Counted from the stretch's first letter, positions 35,195 through 43,945 are shown. The stretch is DNA of 64,000 bases from CADEEV01 sp964442185 (GCA_964442185.1 CAYTWT010000229.1:4870-68869); one strand, 5' to 3'. Numbers and translations are program-made. The notes: generated from the letters alone by a model not told the origin.

Positions 35195-36274
35195 ATGCCG
35201 ACTCTGCTCGCTGTCGAGCGCTACCTCCCGCCATTCCGCTACGACCAGGAAGTTGTCACGGACTGGGTGCGCCGTTGGATCGAATCGAGCGGCGATCCAG
35301 CTGCGACGAAGCGCTTGCTCTCGGTCTACGCCGCGGCCGGCGTCAAGACGCGCGCGAGCGTCGTCCCGATCGAGGAGGTCTTCAATCCGGGCGATTTCGA
35401 AACCCAGAACGACCGATACCGCTCGATCGCCCGCTCCGCAGGCACCGAGCTGGCACGCCGGGCGCTCGACGTCGCCTGCTTGCGGCCCGCCGACATCGAC
35501 CTGATCGTCAGCGTCTCCTGCACGGGCTTCATGATCCCGGCCGTGGACGCGTTCGTGGCCGACGCCCTCGGGTTCGGCCCGCGCCTGACGCGCCTGCCCA
35601 TCACCCAGAGCGGCTGCGCCGGCGGCGTCGTCGGCCTGGCGCGGGCCGCGGACTATCTGCTGGCGCATCCCGAGCGCGCAGCCATCGTCCTCGCTCTCGA
35701 GTTCTCGAGCCTCACGTTCCAACGCTGGGACGTCTCGGCCACGAACGTCGTCTCCACGGCGATCTTTGGAGACGGCGGCGCCGCAGTCGTGATGGTCGGG
35801 GCCAAACACCCGCGCGCCCTTGCCGGCGGCCCGCGCCTGGCCCGGCTCGTCGACGCCGACTCGATTTTCTTTCGCGACACTACGCAGCTGATGGGCTTTC
35901 GGCTTCGCAACCAGGGTCTCCAGATCATCCTCGACCGCGCGCTGGCCCCGTTCGTGCGGCGGGAGGTCGTCGGGGCGGTCGAAAGCTTCCTGAAACCGCG
36001 CCAACTCGAGCGCGAGGACGTGACGCGCTGGGTTCTTCACCCCGGAGGCAAACGCATCATCGAAGTCATGGCGGAGAAGCTGGGCCTCTCGAAGGCCGAC
36101 TTGGCGCCGACCGAGGCCGTTCTCTCCGAGCATGGCAACATGAGTTCGGTCACGGTGCTGTTCGTCCTCGACGAGATCTTGCGTCACGCCGGCGTCCGGG
36201 CCGGCGAACGGGGCGTGCTCGGGGCCTTCGGTCCCGGCTTCGGGGCCGAGTTCGCGCTGCTCGAATTCCTCTGA
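35195..36274 (+). CDS. Type III polyketide synthase (chalcone/stilbene synthase family)
   Basis: The 359-aa homodimeric KAS-like enzyme has the catalytic triad Cys141 (ITQSGCAGG), His282 (WVLHPGGKR) and Asn315 (SEHGNMSS), plus GFGAEFALLE at the end. It extends a starter acyl-CoA with malonyl-CoA and cyclises the product to an alkylpyrone, resorcinol or quinone-type ring. It is followed by a methyltransferase (overlap 3 bp) and an FAD hydroxylase (overlap 4 bp), an arrangement like the Streptomyces srsABC phenolic-lipid genes. A long-chain starter is likely but not visible in the sequence. Confidence 0.92.
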   Translation: MPTLLAVERYLPPFRYDQEVVTDWVRRWIESSGDPAATKRLLSVYAAAGVKTRASVVPIEEVFNPGDFETQNDRYRSIARSAGTELARRALDVACLRPADIDLIVSVSCTGFMIPAVDAFVADALGFGPRLTRLPITQSGCAGGVVGLARAADYLLAHPERAAIVLALEFSSLTFQRWDVSATNVVSTAIFGDGGAAVVMVGAKHPRALAGGPRLARLVDADSIFFRDTTQLMGFRLRNQGLQIILDRALAPFVRREVVGAVESFLKPRQLEREDVTRWVLHPGGKRIIEVMAEKLGLSKADLAPTEAVLSEHGNMSSVTVLFVLDEILRHAGVRAGERGVLGAFGPGFGAEFALLEFL

Positions 36275-36951
36275 TGGCAGTCGACCTCACACGGCGTGCC
36301 ACGGACCCCGAGTGGCTCGACGAGGGCGTGCCCGAGGACGAGGCGCTCCGAAGCCTGGGCGACCTGCGCTTCGTCAACCGTTGGCTCGGAGGCCGGCGCA
36401 GTCTGCTGGAGGCAGTCCTACCGCATCTTCAGGGACTCCCGCATCCCAGCCTGCTCGACGTCGGCTGCGGCTCCGGCGATCTGCCGGGACTGGTCCGCGG
36501 CGCGCTCGCCACGCCCCCGCTCGCGGTGGGAATCGACATCAAGCTCCTGCACTTGCAGCAGGCCCCTGCCGGAGTCGAACGCGTCGTGGCCGACGTTCGC
36601 GCCCTGCCGTTCGCGCCTGGCAGCTTCGATGTCGTCACGGCCTCGCTGTTCCTGCACCACTTCGACGGACCGGAGGTGGCGAGGGTGCTGCGCTCGCTGT
36701 TCGGCCTCGCCCGGCGTGCCCTGATCGTGAACGACCTGCGGCGCGCGCTGGTGCCCTACGTCTTCGGCCGCGCGATTTTCCCCTGGCTGTTCCGTTCGCA
36801 GGTGAGCGTGGCCGATGGCCTCTTGTCGATCCGCCGGGCCTTCACGCAGCCGGAGCTGGCTGCTGCCTTCTCCGAGGCCGGCATCCCCGACGTAGGCATC
36901 GTGTGCCGCTTTCCATATCGGCTCGTAGCCGTGGCCAGGAAGGCCGCGTGA
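36274..36951 (+). CDS. SAM-dependent methyltransferase of the polyketide cassette
   Basis: The 225-aa class I methyltransferase has LLDVGCGSGDLPGLVRGAL (motif I), VVADVRALPFAPGSFDVVTA and LFLHHFDGPEVARVL. Its ATG overlaps the PKS stop. In comparable type III PKS operons the methyltransferase modifies the phenolic ring or a hydroxyl; O- and C-methylation cannot be told apart here. The C-terminal PWLFRSQVSVADGLLSIRRAF segment is typical of methyltransferases next to geranylgeranyl-reductase-like proteins. Confidence 0.88.
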   Translation: MAVDLTRRATDPEWLDEGVPEDEALRSLGDLRFVNRWLGGRRSLLEAVLPHLQGLPHPSLLDVGCGSGDLPGLVRGALATPPLAVGIDIKLLHLQQAPAGVERVVADVRALPFAPGSFDVVTASLFLHHFDGPEVARVLRSLFGLARRALIVNDLRRALVPYVFGRAIFPWLFRSQVSVADGLLSIRRAFTQPELAAAFSEAGIPDVGIVCRFPYRLVAVARKAA

Positions 36952-38138
36952 ACCCGCGCGACGTCGTGGTGGTTGGCGGCGGCCCGGCCGGCACGGCAAC
37001 GGCCTTGTTCTTGCGCCAGCAGGGTCGAGACGTCCTGCTCATCGACGAGGCCCGTTTCCCACGCGACAAGCTTTGCGGTGAAGGCGTCTCCCCAGAGGCG
37101 TGGCGCCTGCTCGACGCACTGGGCGTGGCCGAGCGGGTTCGCTCCCTCAACCCGTGGCCGCTACGTGGGATGGCACTGACTTCGCCCTCGGGCGTGTCCT
37201 TCACGGGCCGCTACCGTGGTCCGCGACCCGCCGGCTTTGCAGTTCGGCGAAAGGCCTTCGATCGCACTTTGCTCGAGGCCGCACGCGATGCCGGTGTGGA
37301 GGTGCGCGAGGGCACGCGCGCGCTGGACCTCATTTTCGATTCCGGCCGCGTGTCGGGCGTCGTCTGCCAGGAGGGCGCAGCGCCGGAGACGCTCGCCGCG
37401 CGCCTCGTGGTCGGCGCGGACGGTCGGCGCAGCGTGGTGGCCCGCAAGCTCGGGCTGCTGCGCGAGCACCCCTCGCTGCGCAAGTTCGCCTTACGCGGCT
37501 ACTGGGAAGGCATTCAGGGACTCGGCGAGCACGGTGAGATGCACGTGGGGGGCGGGGGCTACTGCGGGATCGCACCGCTCTCCGCCACGAGCGCCAACGT
37601 CGCCTTCGTGCTCGACCGTGCCCGGATCAGGCCGGCGGCCGGCGACGTCGATGGCTTCTACCGTTCCTCGCTGCAACTGTGGCCGCGCATCGCCGAGCGC
37701 CTGCAGGGCGCCGTACTCCTCGAGCCCCCGAAGGCCATCGGCCCGCTGGCCCTCGAGGCCCAGCGTGTGTCCGCCCCCGGCGCGATGCTGGTCGGCGACT
37801 CGGCTGGTTTCTACGATCCCTTCACCGGTGAGGGCATCACGCTGGCCCTGCGCAGCGCGGAACTCGCCGCCCCGATCGCTCACGAGGCCCTTGCCTCTGG
37901 GAAGCTGGACGGACTTGGCCGCTACGATCGCGCCCGGCACGCCGCGACGCGCGACAAGTTCCGTCTCAACCGGCTTCTCCAGACGACGGTGTCGTGGCCC
38001 AGCCTGGCCGATTCCGTGGCCCGCAAGCTCTCGCGCCGGCCCGATCTCGCCGATCGCCTCGTCGGCATCGCCGGCGATTTCGAGCCCGCCCGCTCGGCCC
38101 TGAGCCTCGGCTTCGCCTGGGACCTGCTCCGGGCTTAG
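36948..38138 (+). CDS. FAD-dependent oxidoreductase (geranylgeranyl-reductase / aromatic hydroxylase family)
   Basis: The 396-aa flavoprotein begins VVVVGGGPAGTATALFLRQQGRDVLL (FAD Rossmann motif), has FPRDKLCGEGVSPEAW, VVGADGRRSVVARKLG and the GD motif MLVGDSAGFYDPFTGEGI. It belongs to the PHBH-fold group that includes geranylgeranyl reductases and ring hydroxylases. As third gene of the cassette it could hydroxylate the alkylresorcinol toward a hydroquinone/quinone, as in srsC. GTG 36948 overlaps the methyltransferase stop. Its stop meets that of the convergent glnN with 4 bp between. Confidence 0.88.
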   Translation: MNPRDVVVVGGGPAGTATALFLRQQGRDVLLIDEARFPRDKLCGEGVSPEAWRLLDALGVAERVRSLNPWPLRGMALTSPSGVSFTGRYRGPRPAGFAVRRKAFDRTLLEAARDAGVEVREGTRALDLIFDSGRVSGVVCQEGAAPETLAARLVVGADGRRSVVARKLGLLREHPSLRKFALRGYWEGIQGLGEHGEMHVGGGGYCGIAPLSATSANVAFVLDRARIRPAAGDVDGFYRSSLQLWPRIAERLQGAVLLEPPKAIGPLALEAQRVSAPGAMLVGDSAGFYDPFTGEGITLALRSAELAAPIAHEALASGKLDGLGRYDRARHAATRDKFRLNRLLQTTVSWPSLADSVARKLSRRPDLADRLVGIAGDFEPARSALSLGFAWDLLRA

Positions 38139-38142
38139 GGAC

Positions 38143-40308
38143 CTAGATCAGCAGCAGCATCTCGCGATACTTCGGCAGCGACCAGAACTCGTCCGCGACC
38201 GATTCCTCGATACGGTCGCAGGCCTCGCGGACCGAGGCCATCGCCGGCACCGCTTCGTCTGCCAGGATATGCGCCTTCTTCTCGAGCGAGCCCTCGCCGG
38301 TCGCGTGGTCGCTCGCGAGCTGCAGTTCCGCCATCCGGCTCAACACATCGTCCATGTTGCCGCCCAGGCGCTCCAGCGCCACCGAGATCGCCTTGCGCGC
38401 ACCGGCGCTGCTGAGCAGCGAGTGCTGCCGGTATGCGGCCGGGAGCACGTGCGTCTGCACGATGCTCTTCAGCGCTTCGACCTCGATCTCGATGTCCTTG
38501 ATATAGCGCTCCATCTTCACGTGGTAGCGCGCCTCGACCTCGGAGCTGGAAAAGACCCGCATCCGGGCCAGGAACTCACGGGTTTCGGGCTTCATCATCT
38601 CCGCCAGCGCCTCGGGCGTACGGCGCAGGTTCGGAAGGCCGCGGCGCGCCGCCTCTTCCACCCACTCCGCCGAGTAGTTGTTGCCCTCGAACCGGATCGC
38701 ACGGGTCGAGACGACCGCTTGCTTGACGACGTCGATCACCGCCTCGGCAAGACTGATCCCGCGCTGCAGCCGTTCCATCAGGGCTGTCTCGAACTCGCCC
38801 AACGCCTCGGCGACGGCGGCGTTCAGGAAGGCGACGGGAATCGAGATCGAGGCGGCCGACGACACCGCGCGGAACTCGAACTTGTTACCCGTGAAGGCGA
38901 ACGGCGAGGTGCGATTACGGTCGGTTTGGTCGCGCGCGACCTCGGGCAGCTGCCGGATCCCGAGGACGATTCTCTCGACGCCCGCGCTCCCGCTGATCTC
39001 GCCCTTCTCGATCGCATCGAGCACGCGCGTCAACTGATCGCCCAGGAACACCGAGATGATGGCCGGTGGCGCCTCGTTCGCGCCGAGCCGATGGTCGTTG
39101 CCCGAGGTTGCGATCGCGGCGCGCAGCAGCCCCGCATGCCGGTGCACGGCCCGGAGCGTGGCGGCGAGGAACACCAGGAATTCGAGGTTCTGCTCCGGGG
39201 TCGCGCCCGGCTCCAGGAGATTCCGCCCCTGCGAGTCCATCATCGACCAGTTGCAGTGCTTGCCGCTGCCATTGACCCCGGCGAACGGCTTCTCGTGCAG
39301 AAGGCAAGCGAAGTTGTGGCGCCGGGCCACCCGCGTCATCGTCTCCATCACGATCTGGTTGTGGTCCGAAGCGACGTTCGCCTCCTCGAAGATCGGCGCC
39401 GTCTCGTATTGGCTCGGGGCCACCTCGTTGTGCCGCGTCTTGATCGGGATCCCGAGTTTGTAGAGCTCGTGCTCGGCTTCCTGCATGAAGGCGAGGACGC
39501 GATCCTTGATGCTGCCAAAATAGTGATCCTCGAGCTCCTGGCCTTTGGGCGGCCGCGCCCCCAGCAGCGTCCGCCCCGCGCTGACCAGGTCCGGCCGCAG
39601 CGAGTAGAAGGCGCGATCGATCAGGAAGTACTCCTGCTCCGGACCCAGCGTCGGCACCACGCGCACGGAAGTCTTGTCGCCGAACAGGCGCAGGATCGAA
39701 AGGGCGCGCTCGGACAACACCTCCATCGAACGCAGGAGCGGCGTCTTGTTGTCGAGCGCGTCGCCGTGGTAGCTGATGAAGACGGAGGGCACGCACAGCG
39801 TCTTGCCGTTCGGACCCTCGACGATGAAGATCGGGCTCGAAGGATCCCAGGCCGTATAGCCGCGGGCTTCGAAGGTCGTCCGCATTCCGCCGGACGGGAA
39901 GCTCGAGGCATCGGGCTCGCTCTGGATCAGCTGCGCGCCGCTGAAACGCTCCATCGGCAGCCCTTCGTCGTCGAAGGTCAGGAAGGCGTCGTGCTTCTCG
40001 GCGGTGAGGCCGGTCTGCGGCTGGAACCAGTGGCAGAAGTGGGTGGCGCCCTTCTCGAGCGACCACTCCTTCACGGCGTGGGCGACCTCGTTCGCGATGC
40101 CGGCCTCGAGGCGACTGCCCCGCCGAATGGTTTCCTGCAGCGACTGGAACACGGACTTCGGCAGCTTCTTCTTCATGGCCGCCGTGTCGAAGGTGTTCGA
40201 GCCGAAGCTCTCGGCCACTTTCACGCCCCGCGCCATCTCCGGCAACGACCGGATCGAGCGCGACGTCACCTCACGAATCGCCCAGAGCCTGCCCGACGCC
40301 TCAGACAT
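38143..40308 (-). CDS. glnN: Glutamine synthetase type III
   Basis: The 721-aa protein is the long GSIII form, which makes glutamine from glutamate, ammonia and ATP as a large oligomer. Characteristic segments are SFGSNTFDTAAMKKKLPKSV near the N-terminus, FCHWFQPQTGLTAEKHDAFL, RHNEVAPSQYETAPIFEEANV and FAGVNGSGKHCNWSM. ATG 40308 is chosen for GGAGG 5 bases upstream. A well-formed promoter (40334-40361) lies just before it. No glnB or amt neighbour is present. Confidence 0.95.
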   Translation of the reverse strand: MSEASGRLWAIREVTSRSIRSLPEMARGVKVAESFGSNTFDTAAMKKKLPKSVFQSLQETIRRGSRLEAGIANEVAHAVKEWSLEKGATHFCHWFQPQTGLTAEKHDAFLTFDDEGLPMERFSGAQLIQSEPDASSFPSGGMRTTFEARGYTAWDPSSPIFIVEGPNGKTLCVPSVFISYHGDALDNKTPLLRSMEVLSERALSILRLFGDKTSVRVVPTLGPEQEYFLIDRAFYSLRPDLVSAGRTLLGARPPKGQELEDHYFGSIKDRVLAFMQEAEHELYKLGIPIKTRHNEVAPSQYETAPIFEEANVASDHNQIVMETMTRVARRHNFACLLHEKPFAGVNGSGKHCNWSMMDSQGRNLLEPGATPEQNLEFLVFLAATLRAVHRHAGLLRAAIATSGNDHRLGANEAPPAIISVFLGDQLTRVLDAIEKGEISGSAGVERIVLGIRQLPEVARDQTDRNRTSPFAFTGNKFEFRAVSSAASISIPVAFLNAAVAEALGEFETALMERLQRGISLAEAVIDVVKQAVVSTRAIRFEGNNYSAEWVEEAARRGLPNLRRTPEALAEMMKPETREFLARMRVFSSSEVEARYHVKMERYIKDIEIEVEALKSIVQTHVLPAAYRQHSLLSSAGARKAISVALERLGGNMDDVLSRMAELQLASDHATGEGSLEKKAHILADEAVPAMASVREACDRIEESVADEFWSLPKYREMLLLI

Positions 40309-40333
40309 CACTTCCTCCCGTGAAACACGCCGG

Positions 40334-40361
40334 ATTATAGGCGGCGCGGAGGGGCCGACAA
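40334..40361 (-). promoter_or_regulatory. Promoter of glutamine synthetase III
   Basis: On the minus strand TTGTCG, 16 bp, then a perfect TATAAT lead to a start about 20 bp before the glnN ATG. The -35 is part of TTGTCGG, which is repeated directly about 22 bp upstream (TTTTGTCGGTC), possibly a regulator site. No sigma54 GG-N10-GC element was seen. Confidence 0.6.
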
Positions 40362-40389
40362 GGCTTTTCTGAGCGACCGACAAAAAGGT

Positions 40390-41013
40390 CTAGGGTGACG
40401 ACCGGGCGACAATTTTGTAGTCCAGACCCAGTTCGTTCTTGACCTTCACGACCCCCGCCACGGACACCGGGCTGAGCCCAAAGTCCGTCTGCTTCAAGAC
40501 CACCTGGCCGGTGGCCGTGAGTACGCCCGCTGCCAGGTTGACGCGCAGGGGCAGCACCAGGCTTCGGCGGACGCCCTTGATCGTCAGGTCGCCCGTGACG
40601 CGCAGGTTCCACGAGCCGTCGGGCACGAGGCGCCCCTCGACGCCGGTCGATTGGAACGTGATCTCCGGGAACTTGACGACGTCCAGCACGGCGGGGCCCG
40701 CCATCTTCGCCTGGACCTTGGGCACATCCTCAGGCGGCTCGCCCTGCCCGCCAACCTTCAGGCCGCTGGTGTCGAAGCGCAGGCTGACCGAGGACCGCGC
40801 CGGCGCTTCGCGGTTCGCGACGATCACACCCTCGATGCCGGTGGCCCGGACCTCGTGCTCATGGCCCGCGAAGCTGAACAGCCCACGCTTGCCGACGCTG
40901 ATCCGGAAGTCGCTGGCGGCCGGGTCGACGACGAAGCTCTCGTCCGCGCTCGCGGCGCCGGCGCCCAGCACCCAGAACGCAGACAAAGCGACGCCACGTC
41001 CCCTCACCCCCAA
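40390..41013 (-). CDS. YceI-family periplasmic protein
   Basis: The 207-aa protein has a signal peptide (VALSAFWVLGAGAASADE) and a YceI lipocalin-like barrel: FVVDPAASDFRISVGKRGLF, the AGHEHEV segment, KFPEITFQSTGVEG and LTIKGVRRSLVLPL. These proteins bind isoprenoid quinones or other amphipathic ligands in the periplasm. Ligand is not known here. It is divergent from the E1 dehydrogenase gene; a possible plus-strand -10 TAGAAT lies at 41069-41074. Confidence 0.88.
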   Translation of the reverse strand: MGVRGRGVALSAFWVLGAGAASADESFVVDPAASDFRISVGKRGLFSFAGHEHEVRATGIEGVIVANREAPARSSVSLRFDTSGLKVGGQGEPPEDVPKVQAKMAGPAVLDVVKFPEITFQSTGVEGRLVPDGSWNLRVTGDLTIKGVRRSLVLPLRVNLAAGVLTATGQVVLKQTDFGLSPVSVAGVVKVKNELGLDYKIVARSSP

Positions 41014-41102
41014 CGCGAGTCTCCCTGAGAGGCGAGTCTACTGCACGAGGCCTCGAGCGGTATGCGTATAGAATGGCGCTGCTTCGCCGGAGGACTGCTT
41101 TC

Positions 41103-43211
41103 TTGGCTACAAGCTCGATCCAAAGGCTGCAGGGACTCGATCAGGCGACCCTCGTCGGCATCTACCGCAACATGTACCTGTCGCGCCGAATCGACGACAA
41201 GGAGATCCAGCTCAAGCGCCAGAACAAGATCTATTTCCAGATCAGCGGCGCCGGCCACGAGGCGGTGCTCACGGCTGCGGGCCTGGTCCTCAAGCCGGGC
41301 CACGACTGGTTCTACGGCTACTACCGCGATCGCGCCCTGATGCTGCAACTGGGGATGACGCCAAACGACATGTTCCTCGCCGCCGTCGGCGCCAAGGACG
41401 ATCCCAGCTCGGGCGGGCGGCAGATGCCCTCGCACTGGGCAAGCCCCAAGCTCCACGTCGTGACCAAATCGTCCCCCACGGGCACCCAGTTTCTGCAGGC
41501 GGTAGGCTGCGCCGAAGCCGGCCTGTACCTCGGGCGCGGCAACGCCGGAGGCAACCCGGGCCTGGCGTTCCAGGACGATGAGCTCGTCTACTGCTCGACC
41601 GGCGAGGGCACCACCTCGCAAGGCGAGTTCTGGGAGAGCCTCAACACGGCCTCGAACCGACGCCTGCCGGTCCTCTACCTGGTCGAGGACAACGGCTACG
41701 CCATCTCAGTCCCCGTCGAGCTCCAGACCGCGGGCGGGAGCATCTCGAAGCTGGTGCGCATGTTCCCGGACCTGCTGGTGCGCGAAGTGGACGGTTGCGA
41801 TCCGCTGGCCAGTTTCGCCGTGCTGCGCGAAGCCGCCGCCTGGTGTCGCGCCCGCCGCGGCCCGGCCCTCGTCCACGCCCGCGTGATCCGCCCCTATTCC
41901 CACTCGCTGTCCGACGACGAGGCCCTCTACCGTGCCGCCGCCGAAAGGGACAAGGACGCCAAGCGCGACCCGCTCCGGACCTATCCGAAACTGCTCGTCG
42001 CCGAGGGCCTCGCCACGGAAGAGGAACTCTCGACACTCCGCGAGGGGATCGACCGCGAGGTGAACGCCGCGGCCGACGCCGCCTGCGCCTCCGCCGTGCC
42101 CGTTCCCGAGAGCGCGACCCTCCACGTCTACTCCCGCGACGTCGATCCCACCTCGCGCGCCTTCGACACGGCGCCCCAAGCCACGGGCGACCTCAAGACC
42201 GTCGTCGACCTGCTGAACGCCTGCCTGCACGACGAGATGCGCCGCGACCTGCGTATCGTCGTCTTCGGCGAAGACGTGGCCGACTGTAGCCGTGAACAGA
42301 GCCTCGCCGAGGTCAAGGGCAAGGGCGGCGTCTTCAAGGTCACCTACAACCTGCAGCGGCGCTTCGGTTCCGAGCGCGTCTTCAACTCGCCGCTGGCCGA
42401 GGCCAACATCGTCGGTCGCGCGATCGGCATGGCCACCCGCGGCCTCAAGCCCGTCGTCGAGATCCAATTCTTCGACTACATCTGGCCGGCGTACATGCAA
42501 ATCCGCAACGAGCTGGCCCTGATCCGCTGGCGTTCGAACGGAGCCTTCAAGTGCCCGGTCGTGATCCGCGTCACCTACGGCGGCTATCTCCAGGGCGGTG
42601 CCGTGTACCACAGCCAGTGCGGCGAAGTGATCTTCACCCACGTCCCCGGCCTGCGCGTGATCATTCCCTCGAACGCCCAGGACGCCAACGGCCTGCTCCG
42701 CACCGCGATCAGGAGCGACGACCCGGTGCTCTTCCTCGAACACAAGCACCTGTATCGGCAGACCTACAACAAGGGTGTCTATCCTGGCCCGGAATACATG
42801 ATCCCGTTCGGCAAGGCCGCGACGCCGCGGCCCGGCAACGACCTGACGATCGTCACCTTCGGCGCTCTCGTGCAACGCTCGCTGGTGGCCGCCAAGAAGG
42901 CCGAAGAGGAAGGCATCAGCGTCGAGGTGATCGACCTACGCAGCTTGTCCCCCTACGACTGGGACGCCATCGCCGCCAGCGTCAAGCGCACGGGCAAGGT
43001 GATCGTGGCTCAGGAAGACAGTCGTTCCTGGGGCTACATGGCCGAGATCGCCGCCCGCATCGGCGAAGAGCTCTTCGATCACCTCGACGCGCCCGTGAAA
43101 CGCATCGGCGCCCTGGACACCTTCGTCGGCTACGCGCCGGTCCTGGAAGACGCGATCCTTCCGCAGACCGAGGGCCTGCTGAACGCGATCCGCGACCTGA
43201 AGCGCTACTAG
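41103..43211 (+). CDS. 2-oxoacid dehydrogenase E1, fused alpha and beta subunits
   Basis: The 702-aa protein joins an E1-alpha domain (1 to about 330; ThDP motif GEGTTSQGEFWESLN at 167-181, and RHKPYSHS-like VIRPYSHSLSDDE) to an E1-beta transketolase domain (about 370-702; VVFGEDVADCS, FNSPLAEANIVGRAIGMA). It decarboxylates a 2-oxoacid such as branched-chain 2-oxoacids or pyruvate for a lipoyl E2. No E2 or E3 gene is adjacent. TTG 41103 has GGAGG at 41089-41093; ATG 41073 would add 10 residues but overlaps a possible -10. Confidence 0.9.
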   Translation: MATSSIQRLQGLDQATLVGIYRNMYLSRRIDDKEIQLKRQNKIYFQISGAGHEAVLTAAGLVLKPGHDWFYGYYRDRALMLQLGMTPNDMFLAAVGAKDDPSSGGRQMPSHWASPKLHVVTKSSPTGTQFLQAVGCAEAGLYLGRGNAGGNPGLAFQDDELVYCSTGEGTTSQGEFWESLNTASNRRLPVLYLVEDNGYAISVPVELQTAGGSISKLVRMFPDLLVREVDGCDPLASFAVLREAAAWCRARRGPALVHARVIRPYSHSLSDDEALYRAAAERDKDAKRDPLRTYPKLLVAEGLATEEELSTLREGIDREVNAAADAACASAVPVPESATLHVYSRDVDPTSRAFDTAPQATGDLKTVVDLLNACLHDEMRRDLRIVVFGEDVADCSREQSLAEVKGKGGVFKVTYNLQRRFGSERVFNSPLAEANIVGRAIGMATRGLKPVVEIQFFDYIWPAYMQIRNELALIRWRSNGAFKCPVVIRVTYGGYLQGGAVYHSQCGEVIFTHVPGLRVIIPSNAQDANGLLRTAIRSDDPVLFLEHKHLYRQTYNKGVYPGPEYMIPFGKAATPRPGNDLTIVTFGALVQRSLVAAKKAEEEGISVEVIDLRSLSPYDWDAIAASVKRTGKVIVAQEDSRSWGYMAEIAARIGEELFDHLDAPVKRIGALDTFVGYAPVLEDAILPQTEGLLNAIRDLKRY

Positions 43212-43342
43212 TGCGCCAGGGCGAAACCTTCATATAGAGCCGACGTGTTATTCATGGAGTACAGGTTGAAATACACGGCTTTGCCATCCCGGCTCCAGCC
43301 CAACCCCTCGTCCGCTGCAACGCGTTCTTCTACGACGCGCGA
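43212..43342 (-). other. Short gap with a possible gene fragment
   Basis: This stretch has no complete gene. On the minus strand an open frame without an ATG reads VAADEGLGWSRDGKAVYFN and runs to a TAG at 43210-43212, resembling the tail of a PD40/WD-type propeller. It follows directly after the stop of the small hypothetical gene in another frame. It may be a relic or chance. Confidence 0.2.
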
Positions 43343-43579
43343 TCAGGAGGCCTTGCGAAGCGAAAGCCGGACGATCCTGGGGACTTCCACGGCAGCGAAC
43401 CAATCTGCCGGGTAAAGGTAGCCCTCGCCGTCTTCGTCAATGACGCGAACCAGGCTATCAGCGGCAGCCTTGCGATCCGGAAGGACGACGTAGATCTTGT
43501 TGCGTTCGAGGGACGCCTCGTTGCCGGCGTTCTTGATGCAGACGCCGTACCGTCGCGAGACCTGCTTCTTGGCGCTCAT
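43343..43579 (-). CDS. Small conserved-type hypothetical protein (78 aa)
   Basis: The protein reads MSAKKQVSRRYGVCIKNAGN and continues EASLERNKIYVVLPDRKAAA and VIDEDGEGYLYPADWFAAVEVP. The pattern (basic start, IKN..G-E-SLE-x2-KIY-x2-LPD, then ID-x-GEGYLYP) recalls short uncharacterised proteins found next to toxin-antitoxin genes in many phyla. Function unknown; the compact beta-rich pattern could be an SH3-like fold. No strong ribosome site is visible. It lies in a patch of accessory genes with the antitoxin and toxin remnant. Confidence 0.6.
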   Translation of the reverse strand: MSAKKQVSRRYGVCIKNAGNEASLERNKIYVVLPDRKAAADSLVRVIDEDGEGYLYPADWFAAVEVPRIVRLSLRKAS

Positions 43580-43687
43580 GGATTTCAATCGGTGTACCGC
43601 TTGTACTCTCATGCGAAGGATCGGCCGAGAAGGGCGGCGGAAGGAAACCAGGAACGGGCCTGAGCCGCGTTGGGCTGCCTCGCCCTG

Positions 43688-43945
43688 CTACCTGGGCACA
43701 TCCTCGAGGCGATACTCGAACCAGTCCTCGTCAGTCGCAAAGCCGATCAGCACTCCCGCTGGCCGGCCGTGCCGCGTGATGACGATCTCTTCGTCCGCCG
43801 CCAACCTCAGGTACCGAGAAAGGTCATCCTTCACCTTTGCCAGGGCGACCCGCTGCGCTTGGGGTGCTCGCTTCTTCGAGCCACTCCTGCGCCTTCGACT
43901 TGGGGACGATGGCGAGGACTTCGACTGTCTTCTCACTGACGTCAT
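43688..43945 (-). CDS. Phd/YefM-type antitoxin-like protein
   Basis: Residues 33-85 match the Phd/YefM family (VALAKVKDDLSRYLRLAADE, then EIVITRHGRPAGVLIGF and EDWFEYRLEDVPR). The first ~32 residues are a Ser/Arg-rich stretch read out of frame from the 3' end of the toxin remnant, and normal family members begin right at the VALAKVKDD segment, where no ATG or GTG start exists except an internal GTG (VKDDLS). The overlap with the toxin frame is about 120 bp. Expression is therefore doubtful; the module may be decayed. Confidence 0.6.
   Translation of the reverse strand: MTSVRRQSKSSPSSPSRRRRSGSKKRAPQAQRVALAKVKDDLSRYLRLAADEEIVITRHGRPAGVLIGFATDEDWFEYRLEDVPR

Noticed and set aside
34571..36187. 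Long antisense open frame opposite ssb and the type III PKS
   Set aside because: It is a GC-rich shadow frame; the plus-strand genes show clear motifs and overlap-style gene junctions.
38269..40323. 684-codon open frame opposite glutamine synthetase III
   Set aside because: Low-complexity composition typical of antisense frames in high-GC DNA; the minus strand carries an intact GSIII.
40312..40327. Possible parS half site cccGTGAAACA before glnN
   Set aside because: The right half matches but the left half does not (about 12 of 16), and it overlaps the glnN ribosome-site region.
40369..40389. Terminator near the end of yceI/start of glnN
   Set aside because: The A/T run has no adjacent stem of useful length on either strand.
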